This document shows positions 1 through 12,650 of a stretch of 64,000 nucleotides of DNA, piece by piece. Each line of letters opens with the position of its first letter. Positions within the stretch are counted from its first letter, which is position 1. The DNA comes from Hofstenia miamia. Lineage: Eukaryota > Xenacoelomorpha > Acoela. A program made the position numbers and the translations under genes. Location of the stretch: assembly GCA_004352715.1 (NCBI GenBank), contig SCFE01000004.1, forward strand, positions 243,765 through 307,764. The letters are read 5' to 3'. Below the pieces are notes generated by a model, which saw only the letters and a program-made list of their open reading frames with translations, made no database searches and was not told where the DNA came from.

Positions 1-780
1 AATCCCAATCAGCACATTGACAGTATGCGGCAAAAAATTTGTAAACTAAAATTAGTATACATGGCATAAAATATATTTTTATCATTTGCGCTAAATTTCC
101 CTGCATTTATATTTCTGTATGGCGAAGCAATGTACATTGTACTGATGCTTTTATTCAAAGGAAATATTAGGATAGCACTCACAAAACATTTTCTTACACC
201 ATCGCGTGACAGGAATATATTGCAGCAGGCAAATATGCATATTATTTGGTGTAATGCAGAAATTTAGCTGCACAAGTTTTCCTAAGTTCTTGAACTAATT
301 GTAATATTAGTGGTGTTTGATTTTACTAGCTTCCATATAACCTTATTTTTGTCCTTTTTCTGTTAATATAGTTTTTTTTAGTATTACTACACTTTAAGCA
401 ATATATTTGGAAACTACAAACTATAAAACAAAAAAACAAAAACAAAATTGAGCTGTATTGAAAACAAGCAATCAGATAAATCATTTAATCAATATGAAAG
501 TTTTGTTAATGTCCTTCCTAATTGATTTCGTAGATTCTTGAATGTGATTTTTACATGGTGGTTGAGTTCTATACTCAATAGATACTCAAATTCTTCCGAA
601 AAAATAGTTAATGAAATATAAAGAAACGTTAGCAATAAATCATATAATCAACATTTTAAGGCTTTGTGGAACATTTATAAATAAGTTTACAAATATTAGA
701 AAAGTACAAAACAAGCTTTAAAAATGTGTTTTTATAATTGCTGAACACATTTTTTTAATCTTATGCATTTCGCAGGCTTG
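1..780. other. AT-rich non-coding, nothing assigned
   Basis: No reading frame of useful length and no recognisable domain or RNA gene on either strand. AT-rich sequence with scattered homopolymer runs. Confidence 0.5.
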
Positions 781-1392
781 TACGGCCACGTTTGGTAATC
801 AATGTTGAACCAAGATTCTAACTTGAGTTCATGAATCTTGCAGGGCTTTTTCGGTGCGACATTGGACTTTCAATGTGGACATACATTCTCTATCGTATTA
901 ATATCTGGTGATTAAGGAAGCAAATCATAGAAATGATTAATATGGTTACCATAGTGACAAGATTTCACAGCTTTAAATTTGTATCATGGGGCATTGCCGT
1001 TCATAAATATGAACGGCTGCTTGCTATGGTCATGAAAAGTGCTAAGCAAATCCTTACATAATTTTCAAGTGGTGCACCGAGTTAGCAGTGTTCCCTACTA
1101 CTTAAAGTCTTCCGACCATTAATGATAGATGGTGCTCGACAGTGTCTTTCACCATATCAATTTAAAGTTTTTCACCTGCAAATGCTTACGCATAGTAATT
1201 TTTTCTCTTAATCTTCTATTTTCTGTGAATATTATAAGATCTACAACCATTTTTTCAAAGCTGGTTGGTGATATTTGAATAATTTCAGGTATTTCTCAAA
1301 TAGTTATTCCTTTATCTTTCATCTTACAGATAGATGGTTTTTCTTTGGTTGTCAAATTCACAATTTTTTTATGGTCTTCTATTCAAATCAGT
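781..1392 (-). pseudogene. Tc1/mariner-type transposase, decayed
   Basis: Read on the minus strand from about 1,390 to 781, the translation follows a Tc1/mariner transposase in order. First comes a helix-turn-helix-like stretch (LTTKEKPSICKMKDKGIT, then EIPEIIQIS). Then comes a short LMVG block corresponding to the family's G-x-MVWG strand, then a NGNAP block matching the region of the second catalytic Asp, and finally SPDINTIEN at about 885-911, the hallmark SPDLNPIE(N) motif before the third acidic residue. Several stops and at least one internal deletion (the WSDE region is missing) make it inactive. An intact copy would encode a cut-and-paste DDE transposase of about 340 residues inserting at TA. 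The superfamily is well supported; the subfamily is not. Confidence 0.7.
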
Positions 1393-3975
1393 AAAATATA
1401 ATGTAGCAAAGTATTAACAACTGTTAATATTGTAAAGAAAATTAGATAAATCCGGCGCTTTGTTTCATAAAAGGATATAGGTAGTAATGTAGCATAATTC
1501 TTCTTACTATTTGATGGAAATCAAAATTACAAAACAATTCTACAAAAAGAAGAAAGATTAGCTAGTGGTGATTTTTTATAGTTTTAACTTATATGAAAAA
1601 ATACTTGTCGCCAACCCTTTTGACAAAATCTGAGGACAATACACTCCTAGTTGATTTTAGTTAGCTTGATTGAGCCACGCAGACGAACGACGTGGATAAT
1701 ACAAAATCATTCAGGCGACAGGTACTTGTTTGATATTTATAATCATAGTAAACATGTTGTATGAAAATTAGCATAAATATTAACTACGAGAAAAGTTAGG
1801 CGATTAAATAAATTCTTTGGAATTCTATTGTCAACTTATTGCTGTTTGATTTAATATTACAACGCAAAGCCAAGCGTTTCATGCAAAGTAGTGGTCGGGA
1901 TCCATGGCGAGCACGATTATGGGTTTGAATCCCCGAATACAAAATGCATTTAGGTTAGGTCTATGACTAGGGTTTTTCATACGTCACGTTTAGCTTGCTA
2001 TCGATCAAATTCGGTTTGCATATGATAACAGATTCGAAAAAGGCTGTATAACTGAACGTAGGAATTAACCTTATTACATTTTAGATCCAAGTTGTATACT
2101 ATAAATGACCGACAAGAGACCGCGTTAATTATAACTTAGGAAGCTGCAATGTTATTTAGCTATTTATTTGTAAGCAGCTAGTGTCATTGCTTGATAGTTA
2201 CCTCATTACTTGTAACACGTACAAAAAAGGTTCATTTTAAAAGAGATTAAGTAGAATTGTGTCATTAATATTATTAGCACCACGGATAATTGGAAAGTTG
2301 GATTGTTGTTGAATGGGTCTGGGTCGGCCTAGTGGATGATTCTACTTGGTAAAACTAGTAAAATATTAATGGTCTACTCGTGGTAAATTCTAGATATAAC
2401 ATCATTAAGTACTTCAATATTATAATTCAAGGAAAAATATCAATGCTCAGTAAGCTACTTAGCACATTGCTGAAAAAACTTAAGCTAAAGTATAAGTGAA
2501 ACAAAGAATTTCAAAATAGTTTCCAGATTTCTTTAAACTTTCAGCTTGCATTTGGAAATGCAGTTTCTCTGATCATCTGAGAATGCAATCCATCAAATAT
2601 AACATCTTAGGTAAAAACTCTATTTTAACTCTAGAACGCCCAACTTCTATTTAGCCATTAGCGCCCATGGCGGTCACAAATGTCCGCGCCAAATTATCTA
2701 TTGCTAAAAATCTTCAAATATTAAAATGATTAAAAAAATGATATTTACAAAATTTTAATTTTTTTTTCTCTGCAAAACGATAAGAACAACCTATTAACAT
2801 TTTATCTATCAGATTCACAAAAAGAGATTTTTCTTCCATTATAACACATATCCACATGATGATTCCTTGCATCTATAACATTTGGCTCTTGTTATACTTT
2901 AGCAGTTTTGAGTTGTACATATAATGCTTTATATATTTTGCACTTGAGATCGTGAATGATCAAAGGTGGGCTTTTCATAGTCTGATAATGAAATCTTTCC
3001 TGGAAACTTTTGAATGCGATACATCCTTATAGTAAGTCTTTGACTGCATTCTCCAAAGTCTCACAACGAGTTGTCAGTTGAAAAGGATAGATTTCCTCAT
3101 GAAAATTGGAATAATTTGATTGCCACTTTCAAGATCATTATCAGCAAAAATCAGGCAGAAGCCCTTTCACTCCCCGTGTCGGGTCATTCAGGAATTAGTA
3201 ATGCAGTGTAATCTTCTTGTGTGCAGATATTTCTTAAATGAACAGGATTGGTGATAAAAATATCAATCTGAAGATAATCCCTTAGATAAATATTAGTGTG
3301 CGACTAAAATTGACGCATTAGACATTTGATAATATTTCTGAAAAATATAAAAAGATGATAAAGTTTATAAAAGACATTGCTCAATTCAATAGGTTAAAGA
3401 AAGGAATAAAGTCACCTAATTTGGATTAATCACTCACAAAACTAGCTAAATGGTAGCTATATCAATGTTGAATATTTCATTTTTTGTGATGTGCAATCCA
3501 ATTCATGATAATTGTTTTTTCTTAATAAAATTCAGGCCAACGAAACTTGAAATAAGAAATTTCACATATGCTATAAAATTAAGATTTCACTTTTATTCCA
3601 AGGCTTGTTTTAAAAATGATTCCAGGCTTCACTTAATAAAGAATTTAATTAATTGAAACAAATGAAGCATACATTCCACTCAATTTTAGTGAACACTTTT
3701 AAGGATTGATGAAGTGTATTATGCTTCACTGCTTTTGCATTTGCTTAAAACTGCACTAAATCTTCATGGAAAAACTCTTTGTTTAAAATGCTATGCTAAA
3801 GTAAATATTGCTAATTAATAACATTTCAACATTGAATTACCATAATTTCCTTTCCAGAACTTTGAAGTATATGGAAATTGAAAGGTTGCATTAAATTTTA
3901 CTTTATATGTAAAGTACAATTAAAGATAAAAAATTTCATTAGAAGAATATATAAGAAAAATCTGTTGTGACAAAC
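1393..3975. other. Non-coding, no gene seen
   Basis: AT-rich DNA without recognisable coding similarity. A 68-codon open frame at 3,450-3,656 has no recognisable features and a composition that looks random. Confidence 0.5.
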
Positions 3976-4670
3976 ATGTCTCTAACAGATAGTACTGATG
4001 AATTCCCATGCTACAGAATAAATGAATTATCAAAGCTCAAGAAACAAGAATTAATTAGTATAATAATGAACTTTTAATCTGCTACATTCCCTGAACATCT
4101 TGTATCATCAATATTGTCTAAAGTCATCGAACTGGATTCTAATATTGAAGAAATTACGGAAAATGTTAAACCAATTCAAATAGATTTAACCTCACTAAAT
4201 AACCAAAATAAATAAAACCATGGAAAGCGCACCTATTACCTCATCTACACAAGCAAAATCTGTAATTACTCATGTGAACAGACCACAACACACAGCTCAA
4301 AGTCTTTGGTATGGCTGAGAACACTGCTACATCAACAGCTGATAGACTATTATCAGATAAACAAAATATGGAGGAAATTTTAGCTGATCTCAGCCACAAA
4401 ACGGCAATAAAAGACTGTCGACGATTAGGCAGATTCCAAAGTGTTCTTATCACTTTAAATTCCAACTGGGAGGCTAGAATTTGCAAAAACCTAGCGAGCC
4501 AAATGACTCTCTATGCCAATAAGAAAATACTCATTATTCCAGAACTTTCCCCGAGTGAAAAATTAATTGAGAGAGCTTTACTAAAGAAAAGTTTTGACTT
4601 AGTGAATCAAGCTTATGAGCGCAGCAAATTCAAAATTCGTAGACTGAAGCTCTGCTATGGAAAGAAATAA
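3976..4670 (+). pseudogene. LINE ORF1 protein remnant
   Basis: ORF1 probably began at ATG 3,976 (MSLTDSTDEFPCYRINEL...), which opens a frame rich in charged residues and interrupted by TAA at about 4,076 and again near 4,213. The best-preserved part is the 119-residue frame at 4,311-4,670. It carries IKDCRRLGRF, LITLNSNWEAR, a PELSPSEKLIERALLKK segment and a basic C-terminus (KIRRLKL). This is the layout of the conserved RNA-binding half of Jockey/CR1-type ORF1 proteins (RLG.....RPILI.F....., SPE....R..L...). In an intact element ORF1p coats the RNA; here it cannot be full length. Confidence 0.55.
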
Positions 4671-4690
4671 TAATTTCATGACTAGGCCAA

Positions 4691-5420
4691 GTGAATGTGG
4701 TAACATTGTACTGTCGAAGCCTTTTATCAATTAAAATGTGCATTGCACTTACCAACTTTCTGAACATAGAGCACCCCTATATTTTATGTGTTACCAAAAC
4801 TTGTTTTGAAAACGACTTTAGGGGCAAAATCACTCTAAATAATAGGTATTTGATAATAACACGTGTTGACAGATCGACTGGTGGACATAGCGGGATTGCC
4901 ATTTTATGCAAAACCGGTTTACAATGTCATTGTATTGAAACTGGATTACTATCCTTATCAGGAATTATTTTAGACATGGATAACTGCTCTACTGTAATAA
5001 TCTGCCTTTATAACTCAACTAGAAACAGCACTTTTTGTATCCAATAGTTTACAATTACAAACTACCTACGTTGAATTATCTCATCACTCCATAGACGTAT
5101 ACTTCTTACAGTAGATTTTAACCAGTCTGATGCGTGCTGGACAGAATTCTACACCATTGATGAATCCTTTAATTGTTTTATCGATCTCATGTGAGAATAT
5201 TCATTGATTCAACTAGTGAACATACCAATTCATGAGTCTGGCAATACTCTTGATCTGGTATTCTCAAATAGTGATGATCTTATTGTAACGGAGGAATGCA
5301 CGCAACGGGTATCATTCTCGGATCATTTCGCGATTCACTCAGTTGTCATGACTAAAAGCTGCAAAACAACTTCGCGAGAAAATTCTGTACCACATCTGCT
5401 AAGAAGAAAATTCCCGACAG
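4691..5420 (+). pseudogene. LINE APE-type endonuclease domain remnant
   Basis: Two frames joined by a frame change cover an apurinic-like endonuclease domain. The first (4,691-5,047) has YCRSLLSIK, LCVTKTCF (the ITETW block) and GGHSGIAILCKTG (the GGHGGVAIL block). The second piece begins near 5,108 with TVDFNQSDACW (the GDFN block) and ends at about 5,350 with GNTLDLVFSN and SFSDHFAIHS, where SDH is the terminal catalytic block. It would nick target DNA to prime reverse transcription. The stop at about 5,048, the frame shift and the changed TETW and GDFN residues show it is defunct. Confidence 0.7.
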
Positions 5421-5920
5421 TAAATGAGCTGCTCGTTACATCACTGCTCTCTAACATTTTGCATAACCGACCCACAATATATAGATTACTTGTTTGATGA
5501 ACTCTCACGAATGAAATTTCCGTTCTTTTATTTTTCCCAAGCTATTCACTTGATTAATCTAGTATTAGAAATGGCTTGGAACATCAATTCTCAGATTCAA
5601 TTGATCTATTGAAGGCTTTTTTGAAAAAAACAGCAGTCTCCCGGACTGCTATAAACTAATAAGAACACTTAAATCACACGATGAACTCCCTCAGAAATTG
5701 TAGTATGACGGAAAAGACATCATTGGTCCTGAACAACGAGCAGAATCTTTAAACTATCACTTTTTCGAAATGCTACGACGCCCAACGTGGAACTTTTCAG
5801 GATTTCAGTTCAGCGCTTCACAATTTGAAAAATACCTTCCCGGTCTGGAATTACATTTTGATGAAATTATCAGACAAATCTCTACGCAATCTACAGCGGG
5901 CTTTCTTTGTCTTTAAAAGA

Positions 5921-8074
5921 GTTCGCATGAAGACTTCCGACTCTATTTCTTCATTCGACCAGTAAAGTTTGCAAATTCCCTTCACAAAAATACTTCACTT
6001 GACATATTTAGAAAACCATCATTTTTAAAATTTGTAAATGATAACTATGATCATTTTAATAATTCTTTTATGTCTTAGCGCCATTTTTGTGCAATTTAAG
6101 TCTTTTACTACTATTACTACTATTAGATTTTGTCCACCGTTACCTGGCTGCAGCCGGCCGGTTAATCGTTTTATTTTTTAAGAAACGACGGTCAATTTAT
6201 GTTCTGATACCACCTCAATGGCCCCTATACAAAGTGGTATGCAATTGGGAGGAAGGTATTAACAATTTCTTCTATTTTGATGAGAGACAGATGATCTCGA
6301 ATGTGTTTAGTTCACACTGGCAGAATCACGAAGGTCCCTTCAATATTCGAACCAGAGATGTTATTGATTTCATGATATGTTATTATAAAATGCAGTTACA
6401 TTAATCAAAATTTGTTGTCGCTTCAGAGCTATATACATCCTTGAAACAGTTTTATGGTCCTATATATATATATATATATATATAAATATTATATAAAAGT
6501 GACTTGTTACATCAAATCCTGATCTGTGGTGAAGTGTTATTGTGACCTCATTTTTGTTAATTCTACTGTAAATCGCCAGTCCGTGATTACAGTAAGCCTT
6601 TCTCTTCCTAACACTAGACATCCCGTTGCTGGTTAGTGTCATCTATTTACATAATTAGAAAATCTTCATAAATATAATTCTTTACTTTGCAAGTTGACTG
6701 GAATTCTTAAGTTATTCAAGAAAGGCTGAAAACCAGAAGGCTGTCAAGCATGAAGTAAGGAAACAATAAGTAGAAATCAAAAGAATTTAGTAATCATGTT
6801 ATAGTATCTTTTATAAAACCTATTTCTCCGATCATATTATTTTTCTTTATGCATAATCATAGCGAATTATTTAAACAACATCGTTAGTTTCACTCAATTC
6901 AAATAGAAATTTTTTCTTGTCTAAGCAATGCCTTTGTCTATAATTTTTTTAATCATTATCTGGTCTAATGGGAAAAACTAAATAATGGGTCGTATTTACC
7001 AGTTTTATCCTCCTAAAATTCTACCATATTGCTAAATCAATAAAATATGTGTTTTTGAAAGGATTTTCTATAATTTTTGAAACAATATCATGGGCTAAAA
7101 GATCTTTAGATTACAATTTATATGTATGAAATTTCTTCAAATTTATCAGACATCTATATTGCATTTGTCATATTAGCATTGTCCATTCGGTTAGTTTTCC
7201 ACATCAAAGCCTTTCAACAAAATTTATTACACTAGTCCCATGCAGTCATCTCAACACAATTAGTTGATATACTTCCAATGTTGGAAGCTAATCATAATAT
7301 TAGAAGGCAGAGAAGCAGGGTTGTAAGTGGAAATGCAATTTTATTCATTTGTTGTTTGTTAATTTGACTACAATGTTCGAAAGTATATGAATAAAAAATT
7401 TCAATGCATACACGTTTAATATTAATTTCAAAAAAGATAAGCCCTACTATGGACTATGAATGTAGCGCCATTAGTCAATAACATTTCTCAATTTTTTCAA
7501 AAATGATTATATTAAGAAATTGAAATTTGATTAAATCTCTGTTTTCGAGAATGAAATAATAAAATGTTCTTACTGACTAAAATAGCATGTCAATTGACCC
7601 CAAGTCAACAAATTTTCACACGGAAAGTATTCACCATGAGGGTAGGAACTATGATGAAAATGCATTGGCTTGAAACATGGTTTGGGGCCTTTTTAAAAAT
7701 ATGTCTGGATATAAAATTGGTGATCAATCGCGAATTTAGTAACTGGAATCTTTGGCGGTATATGTGAATTTCACTGGGCATAGGTCCCATGTGGTCTCAT
7801 AACTAAATTTCAAATTTAGCCTTCGATCACTTAGTTTAATGAAGTCATTGCAAATTGTAAGGCTTAATGCTTACATATACAAATACGTATATGATATCTT
7901 TACATTCTTCTTACACATACAATGTATAAATATAACATAATTTTAACCATAATATATTGTGTCTAAAGTTGATGATATGAGTTTCTTAATTATATTTGCA
8001 GTTATATTTGAAGAACAACATCAGGAATCTTCGCCTAAAATGCTTACCCAGAAGAATATAAAAAAAGGTCACTC
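5921..8074. other. Non-coding stretch with short (TA)n array
   Basis: No recognisable gene. A 105-codon open frame at 6,087-6,404 starts with a poly-Leu run and has no recognised domain; it may be chance or an unknown TE piece. A (TA)n microsatellite lies at about 6,460-6,483. Confidence 0.45.
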
Positions 8075-8618
8075 AATTGTTAATAATAAAAGTGGTATAT
8101 TCAAACATCTCCATAATTACATTAGTAAAGAAGCATTTTTGAAAAAATTTCGAATAATGAGCAACATAAAATCTTAATTCAGCAATTGCTAGAAGAATGA
8201 AAAAGCTCACAGATACCACGAAAAGAAGTTTACCACTTTCGTTTTTGTTAGACATTTTTGGAACCCGCTTACCTATGGCATAAAGTATCATTGCAATAGC
8301 CATGTTGCATGAAATTACTAAAATCATTGGAATTATTTCTTGAATAAAAATCAGTAAGAGAATAATATAAAGTTCTTCCCACTCTGGCTATACAAGACAC
8401 ACTGCGTTTTTGCAATGATAATAAGCAAATGCACTTGGTAGAACAAGTGTGATATAATTGAATATAATGACAGCTGCAGTAGTTTTTATAGCAAATTTTC
8501 AACTAGAGAAATATATTTTGTATGCTAGTGGTGAAACTACTGCCGCCAACCGATCAAAGCTAACAAGAACCCCAATCCAGTGCGCCAGCCCACTAGGTAG
8601 CCCGGTCATTGGCAATAT
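8075..8618 (-). pseudogene. GPCR (rhodopsin class) pseudogene, TM3-TM7 exon
   Basis: This is a broken paralogue of the GPCR exon at 16,325-16,953, in the same orientation and starting at an equivalent splice acceptor (TTTTAG just above 8,618). It runs IANDRAT, then a TAG stop, then VLVSFDRLAAVVSPLAYK (TM3 end with a DRL version of DRY), and much later GKLLFVVSVSFFILLAIAEL (TM6) and RFYVAHYSKFFQKC. These match the paralogue block by block. It has an in-frame stop in TM3, at least two frame shifts (TM4-TM5 read in other frames) and a TGA before the degenerate TM7 block (VTFFIFFWVSIL). No matching first exon was found. It arose by gene duplication rather than retroposition, since the intron boundary is kept. 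Confidence 0.72.
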
Positions 8619-11569
8619 CTAAAATGAAGTTTATTATAACAATATTCACAATAAAATACGCATATTAGATGGCTATACAGGAAAATGATAGTAAGATTCA
8701 CCTCTACTCTTTTTTCTTATGCCCCACCAGAATTCTCTCAATTATATAATATTAGCATTTCTATGAGAGATATATTTTTTAGGGGGAATCGAAAAAAAGC
8801 ATCAATTAATATTTTATTGATTAAAATAAATGTTTTAATTTAATGCAATCAGGGCTATCGTGAGGTTTTAACAGCCAGCCTTTTTATGGTAATAATTTAC
8901 GTAAGTATATTGACAATGCTAAAAAATACCTTAAGGTGTGCACAGAGCATCGAATTTTATCATTTAGCAATTTATAAATTGATAAAAATCGAAGGTCTGA
9001 ACAATCCATCAAATGTTTACCAGCTTATTTTCTTAATTCAAGTAGTCAAGTCCAAAAATTCCAGTAAATTGAAGTTGGAATATTTTAAGTTAAAATCTAA
9101 TCTATTGTTGTTTTCAGATTTTATTTTCTACAGCCTTGAAAAACTGAGAATTATTAAGTTGTTAACACATAATATTTCAGCTCAACTTTTGCAACAAACA
9201 TTCCTTACAAATTCAATAATGAGAACAAAAACTATTGAGTTTTTTACAAAATGCAGCTGATGAAAATAGTTATATTTATCTACCAAACAACCATAAATGT
9301 TTATCATATTTAGACAAAAACACTTGTAAAAGCAAAGAATTTTTGTAGTGAAAAAGAAGTATTCTTTGATGTTTCTTAAAAATTGATATTTTTATAGTAA
9401 TAAATCATTCTTAAAATTATTGAATTAACAAATCTATCATAACATTCCTTTGAAACATATTTACAATTATAGACCTATAGGTGAAATCAAATACAGAAAT
9501 TAGGCTTGTAAGCATTATTATGAACTGTTTACTTTTAATGTAACATGCCATCTTTAATTTCTTTAACCTAGGCAAATTTAAGGAAGATATAAAATCCATT
9601 GTTAAAGCATCTATATGCTATTTTATTATACTTACTGATAATCCTGAGAGCAAATTAGTTGGGATCCCTTCCCTATTTCAAAAGAAAAAGTATATTTACA
9701 TAATGCACATTATTCATCAAAACAATAACACAACAATCTAAATAAATAAATGTAACATTCTAGGAAATTAATCATTGACATGTATGCTTAGCTAGTTTTC
9801 ACTACTCCAATAACTTCTTGATTTTCTCTCTTTTACTTAGTAGAGTTTCTCACCTAAACTCCTGCTTGAGGATGGCCATAATGACTTAATGGATTCATAT
9901 CAAGGATGTTGGATAAACATGACAAGACCTGAATTCCTTGGATGTATGACAGGGAGGTTGCCTTTTTGAAATATTCATTCTGAAAAACAAAATTCAGCTG
10001 CTTATTTGAGGACATGCTGACAGAGAATACCCAAATACTGTTCAGAATTTATGCTTCACATGTGTTGATGTGATTGGTGAAGATTAGATGCAGTTATGCT
10101 AACAGCAGTTCAAATATTGTTTCATTGAAATTTTTGAAATTATATGGAAGATCTAGATTAGAGCTTTATGTCTACAGCATTTTTAGGAGAATGTAGCCAA
10201 TAATAGCACTTGGCTTCTTATTTTGACCTCATCTACTGACTATTTAATCTTAACTTATACCTGTTTTTTATACAGATTTAACATGTTATTTACTCATAGA
10301 GGTGTGTGTGTTTGTTGAAAATTGAATTTCTTTTGAAGACAAATTTGTATGTCTGTGCAAAGGAATAATTATATTACACAGATCCAGCTGCAACTGAAAT
10401 CATAATAAATATCTTGTAAATTAAGAGCTAGGCCACTCTCTCCCTTCATCAACATATTAACAAAATATATTCAAACACACCCATTAATGTGACAGATGCT
10501 GAGGCTATATATGGCTTTTAACAGTGTGAAAATATGATGCAATATTTCTACTGGAGTAAAAAATGAATTTGGAGTGTGTGCAAAATTTGACCAATTGGGA
10601 AACCTTGCTCAGAAAGTCTAATATTGTGGTGTCACTTATTGTTCTCTTGACAAATCCCATAATGCTAAGATGACAACTGAAATACTCAAGTCTCTGCACC
10701 ATAACTACCATAGGTAGTAAGTCAAAAAATCTCTTTACAATTGACAAAGCATTGGATGCCAAAAATATGCTACATCTCTCATTTTGAAAAAAGCCTCTCA
10801 AGGACCATGATTACAAAAATCACTGCCTCTAAAATGATTACATCCAGGAAAACTTTGTTGGAAATCTGTGATTCCTTGGTAGATCAGATCAATCCTCAAG
10901 TTATGAATATATTTGCAAATGGTACAAGATCAGGAAAATGGATGACACTTGATCCAAAAACACTCAATTCAAAATTATTCAGAGTCTTCCATCTGTATAT
11001 GAAGATGAATTAGTAAAAGCAGAAGTTCTGATAGAATATGCAAGTCTAACATGTAATCTCACTCACCTGACCTTGCACCAAAGCATGATATAAAAGCATT
11101 TGACTGTTCTTTTCAGACCCTAATAAACTTAAACAACTCAAAAATTATAGTGCCCCATGCTGGACTTAGCTTGTACAGAGCTGAGGAGTGGATACTAGCT
11201 ACTGTTATATGCTTCAAATATCAGGAATTGAACTAGGTGTAAAATCATACCCCAATGGAGTTTGCCCTAACAATTCTGAAATGTATTAATTGTTTAGGGC
11301 ATTATTAAGCCAATCTTAGTGGAGGCGAATATCATCAGGATCTTGCTGCAAAATATCATTAATCTTATAACCTGAATATTTATGAACTTATTTCCATCTC
11401 ACATAAACTCTGTACTATGTTCATTTAAATCCTCACATTGAAATATTCTCTATTTATGAGACCCTTTTAACTAGCAATTTGCCTGATTCAGCTTTGTCTA
11501 TAAAAACTATATTTGAGTACAACATATTCAGTTTCTGTAATCTTCAGAATATAAAACAATCTGATTTTT
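8619..11569. other. Non-coding or heavily decayed repeats
   Basis: No gene could be supported. Open frames at 8,886-9,260 and 10,741-11,013 lack recognisable motifs. The part from about 9,850 to 11,570 is somewhat less AT-rich than its surroundings and lies directly upstream of a decayed LINE, so it may be the unrecognisable 5' half of that element. Confidence 0.4.
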
Positions 11570-12650
11570 GATCAAATGAGATATATCTGAACTGTTGTGC
11601 TGCATGCTGGTCACCCAATAGCAATGCAGAGTACTGTGTTCACTTTTCTAATTCCATCAGGTCATGTAATTTTTCTGAAAACTCAAGTCTTGCAATTGTT
11701 GATGATCTTAATCGCCATCATATTTCTTGATCTTTTTACTTGTAAATGAATTTTGAAAGACCTCAACTTTACAATTTTATTCCCAATATGATTGTTCTTA
11801 GATTGTACCTGAACCAACCTGAATAACAGAGACAACTACTTCAATCATTGACTTTGTACTGACAAATAAACCTGTGTTTGTTATTTTCCTAAGAGTGGAT
11901 CCATCACTTGTTTCTCTGACAATGATATTGTTTTTTCAAATGGTTTCACAGCCAAAAATTTTCACCCAATGATCAAGAAACCCAACCACCAAAAGGTTCA
12001 CATTAATTATTCTCAGCTCAATGACTCATTTCTATTGATTGACTAGAAAAATCTACTAACTGCATCAAACATCAAAAGCAACTTGCTGACATTCAAAAGC
12101 ACATTATCCTTTAAACCACTCATTTGTTCTTGGCGAACATTATTATACCCTCAAAAGATTAAAGTATTCTTCATGGAATGACTTAAAATTGAACTCTAGT
12201 CCTCATACTTTCAATTTACATTCTCAAGCTGGAAAAGCAGTAAAAAAACACTGTGGACAAAGAAGTGATGTAAATTTCTTTATGCACTTTATGAACTCTC
12301 TGAAAACCCATCTTCTTCTAAAACTTGGCATCAAATTGCTAAATTCCTTCAATTACTGATAGTGACAGAACTGGTTTCTACTGATCCTAAATCCAAAGCA
12401 AATATTCTCAACAAGGATTTTACCTCTTGAGGAATGCTAAGCTTTCCCTCCCCTTCTAAAAAGCACTCCTTTTTCATATCAGATATTTACATTCAAATCG
12501 AAAGGGCACATCAAGCTTTAGCTGATATGGCATTGAGTGTCAAACATGGAAGTTATGCAGTAACTCATATTGTATCCCCTTATAATTGATGTTTTCTCAA
12601 TCAATGGAAACTGGTATTGTACCTTCTAAATAGAAAAGAGTAAGTGACCC
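11570..12650 (+). pseudogene. Second non-LTR retrotransposon, very decayed EN-linker-RT start
   Basis: Fragments in three frames, in LINE order. Endonuclease: CWSPNSNAEYCVHF, then AIVDDLNRHHIS followed by TGA where the family usually has Trp (the GDFN.HH..W block, about 11,700). Endonuclease-RT linker: HINYSQLNDSF (about 12,000) and NPSSSKTWHQIAKFLQ (about 12,310; the K.W..I..L pattern). Beginning of RT: IERAHQALADM...VKHGSYAV (about 12,500) and NQWKLV (about 12,600; the P..WK.A block). The rest of RT is missing. More mutated than the element at 4-6 kb, so probably older. Boundaries are approximate. Confidence 0.5.

Larger units (their letters stand above)
3976..5920 (+). mobile_element. Non-LTR retrotransposon (Jockey/CR1-like), 5' two thirds, inactive
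   Basis: Collinear relics of ORF1, the endonuclease domain and the endonuclease-RT linker appear in the order typical of Jockey/CR1-type LINEs. The linker lies at about 5,480-5,915: SLPDCYKLIRTLKSHDEL, then G-x-x-I-x-x-x-x-x-x-A-E-S-L-N-x-x-F (the conserved A...(L)N.yF pattern), then QIS.QSTAG before the RT would begin. The RT domain itself is absent downstream, so the copy is 3'-truncated or deleted. That is unusual, because LINE insertions normally lose the 5' end. Multiple stops and frame changes make it dead. The 5' and 3' limits are approximate. Confidence 0.7.

Noticed and set aside
6087-6404. 105-codon frame with a Leu-rich start
   Set aside because: No recognisable domain, no splice or neighbour support; the Leu run comes from a TTA/CTA trinucleotide stretch.
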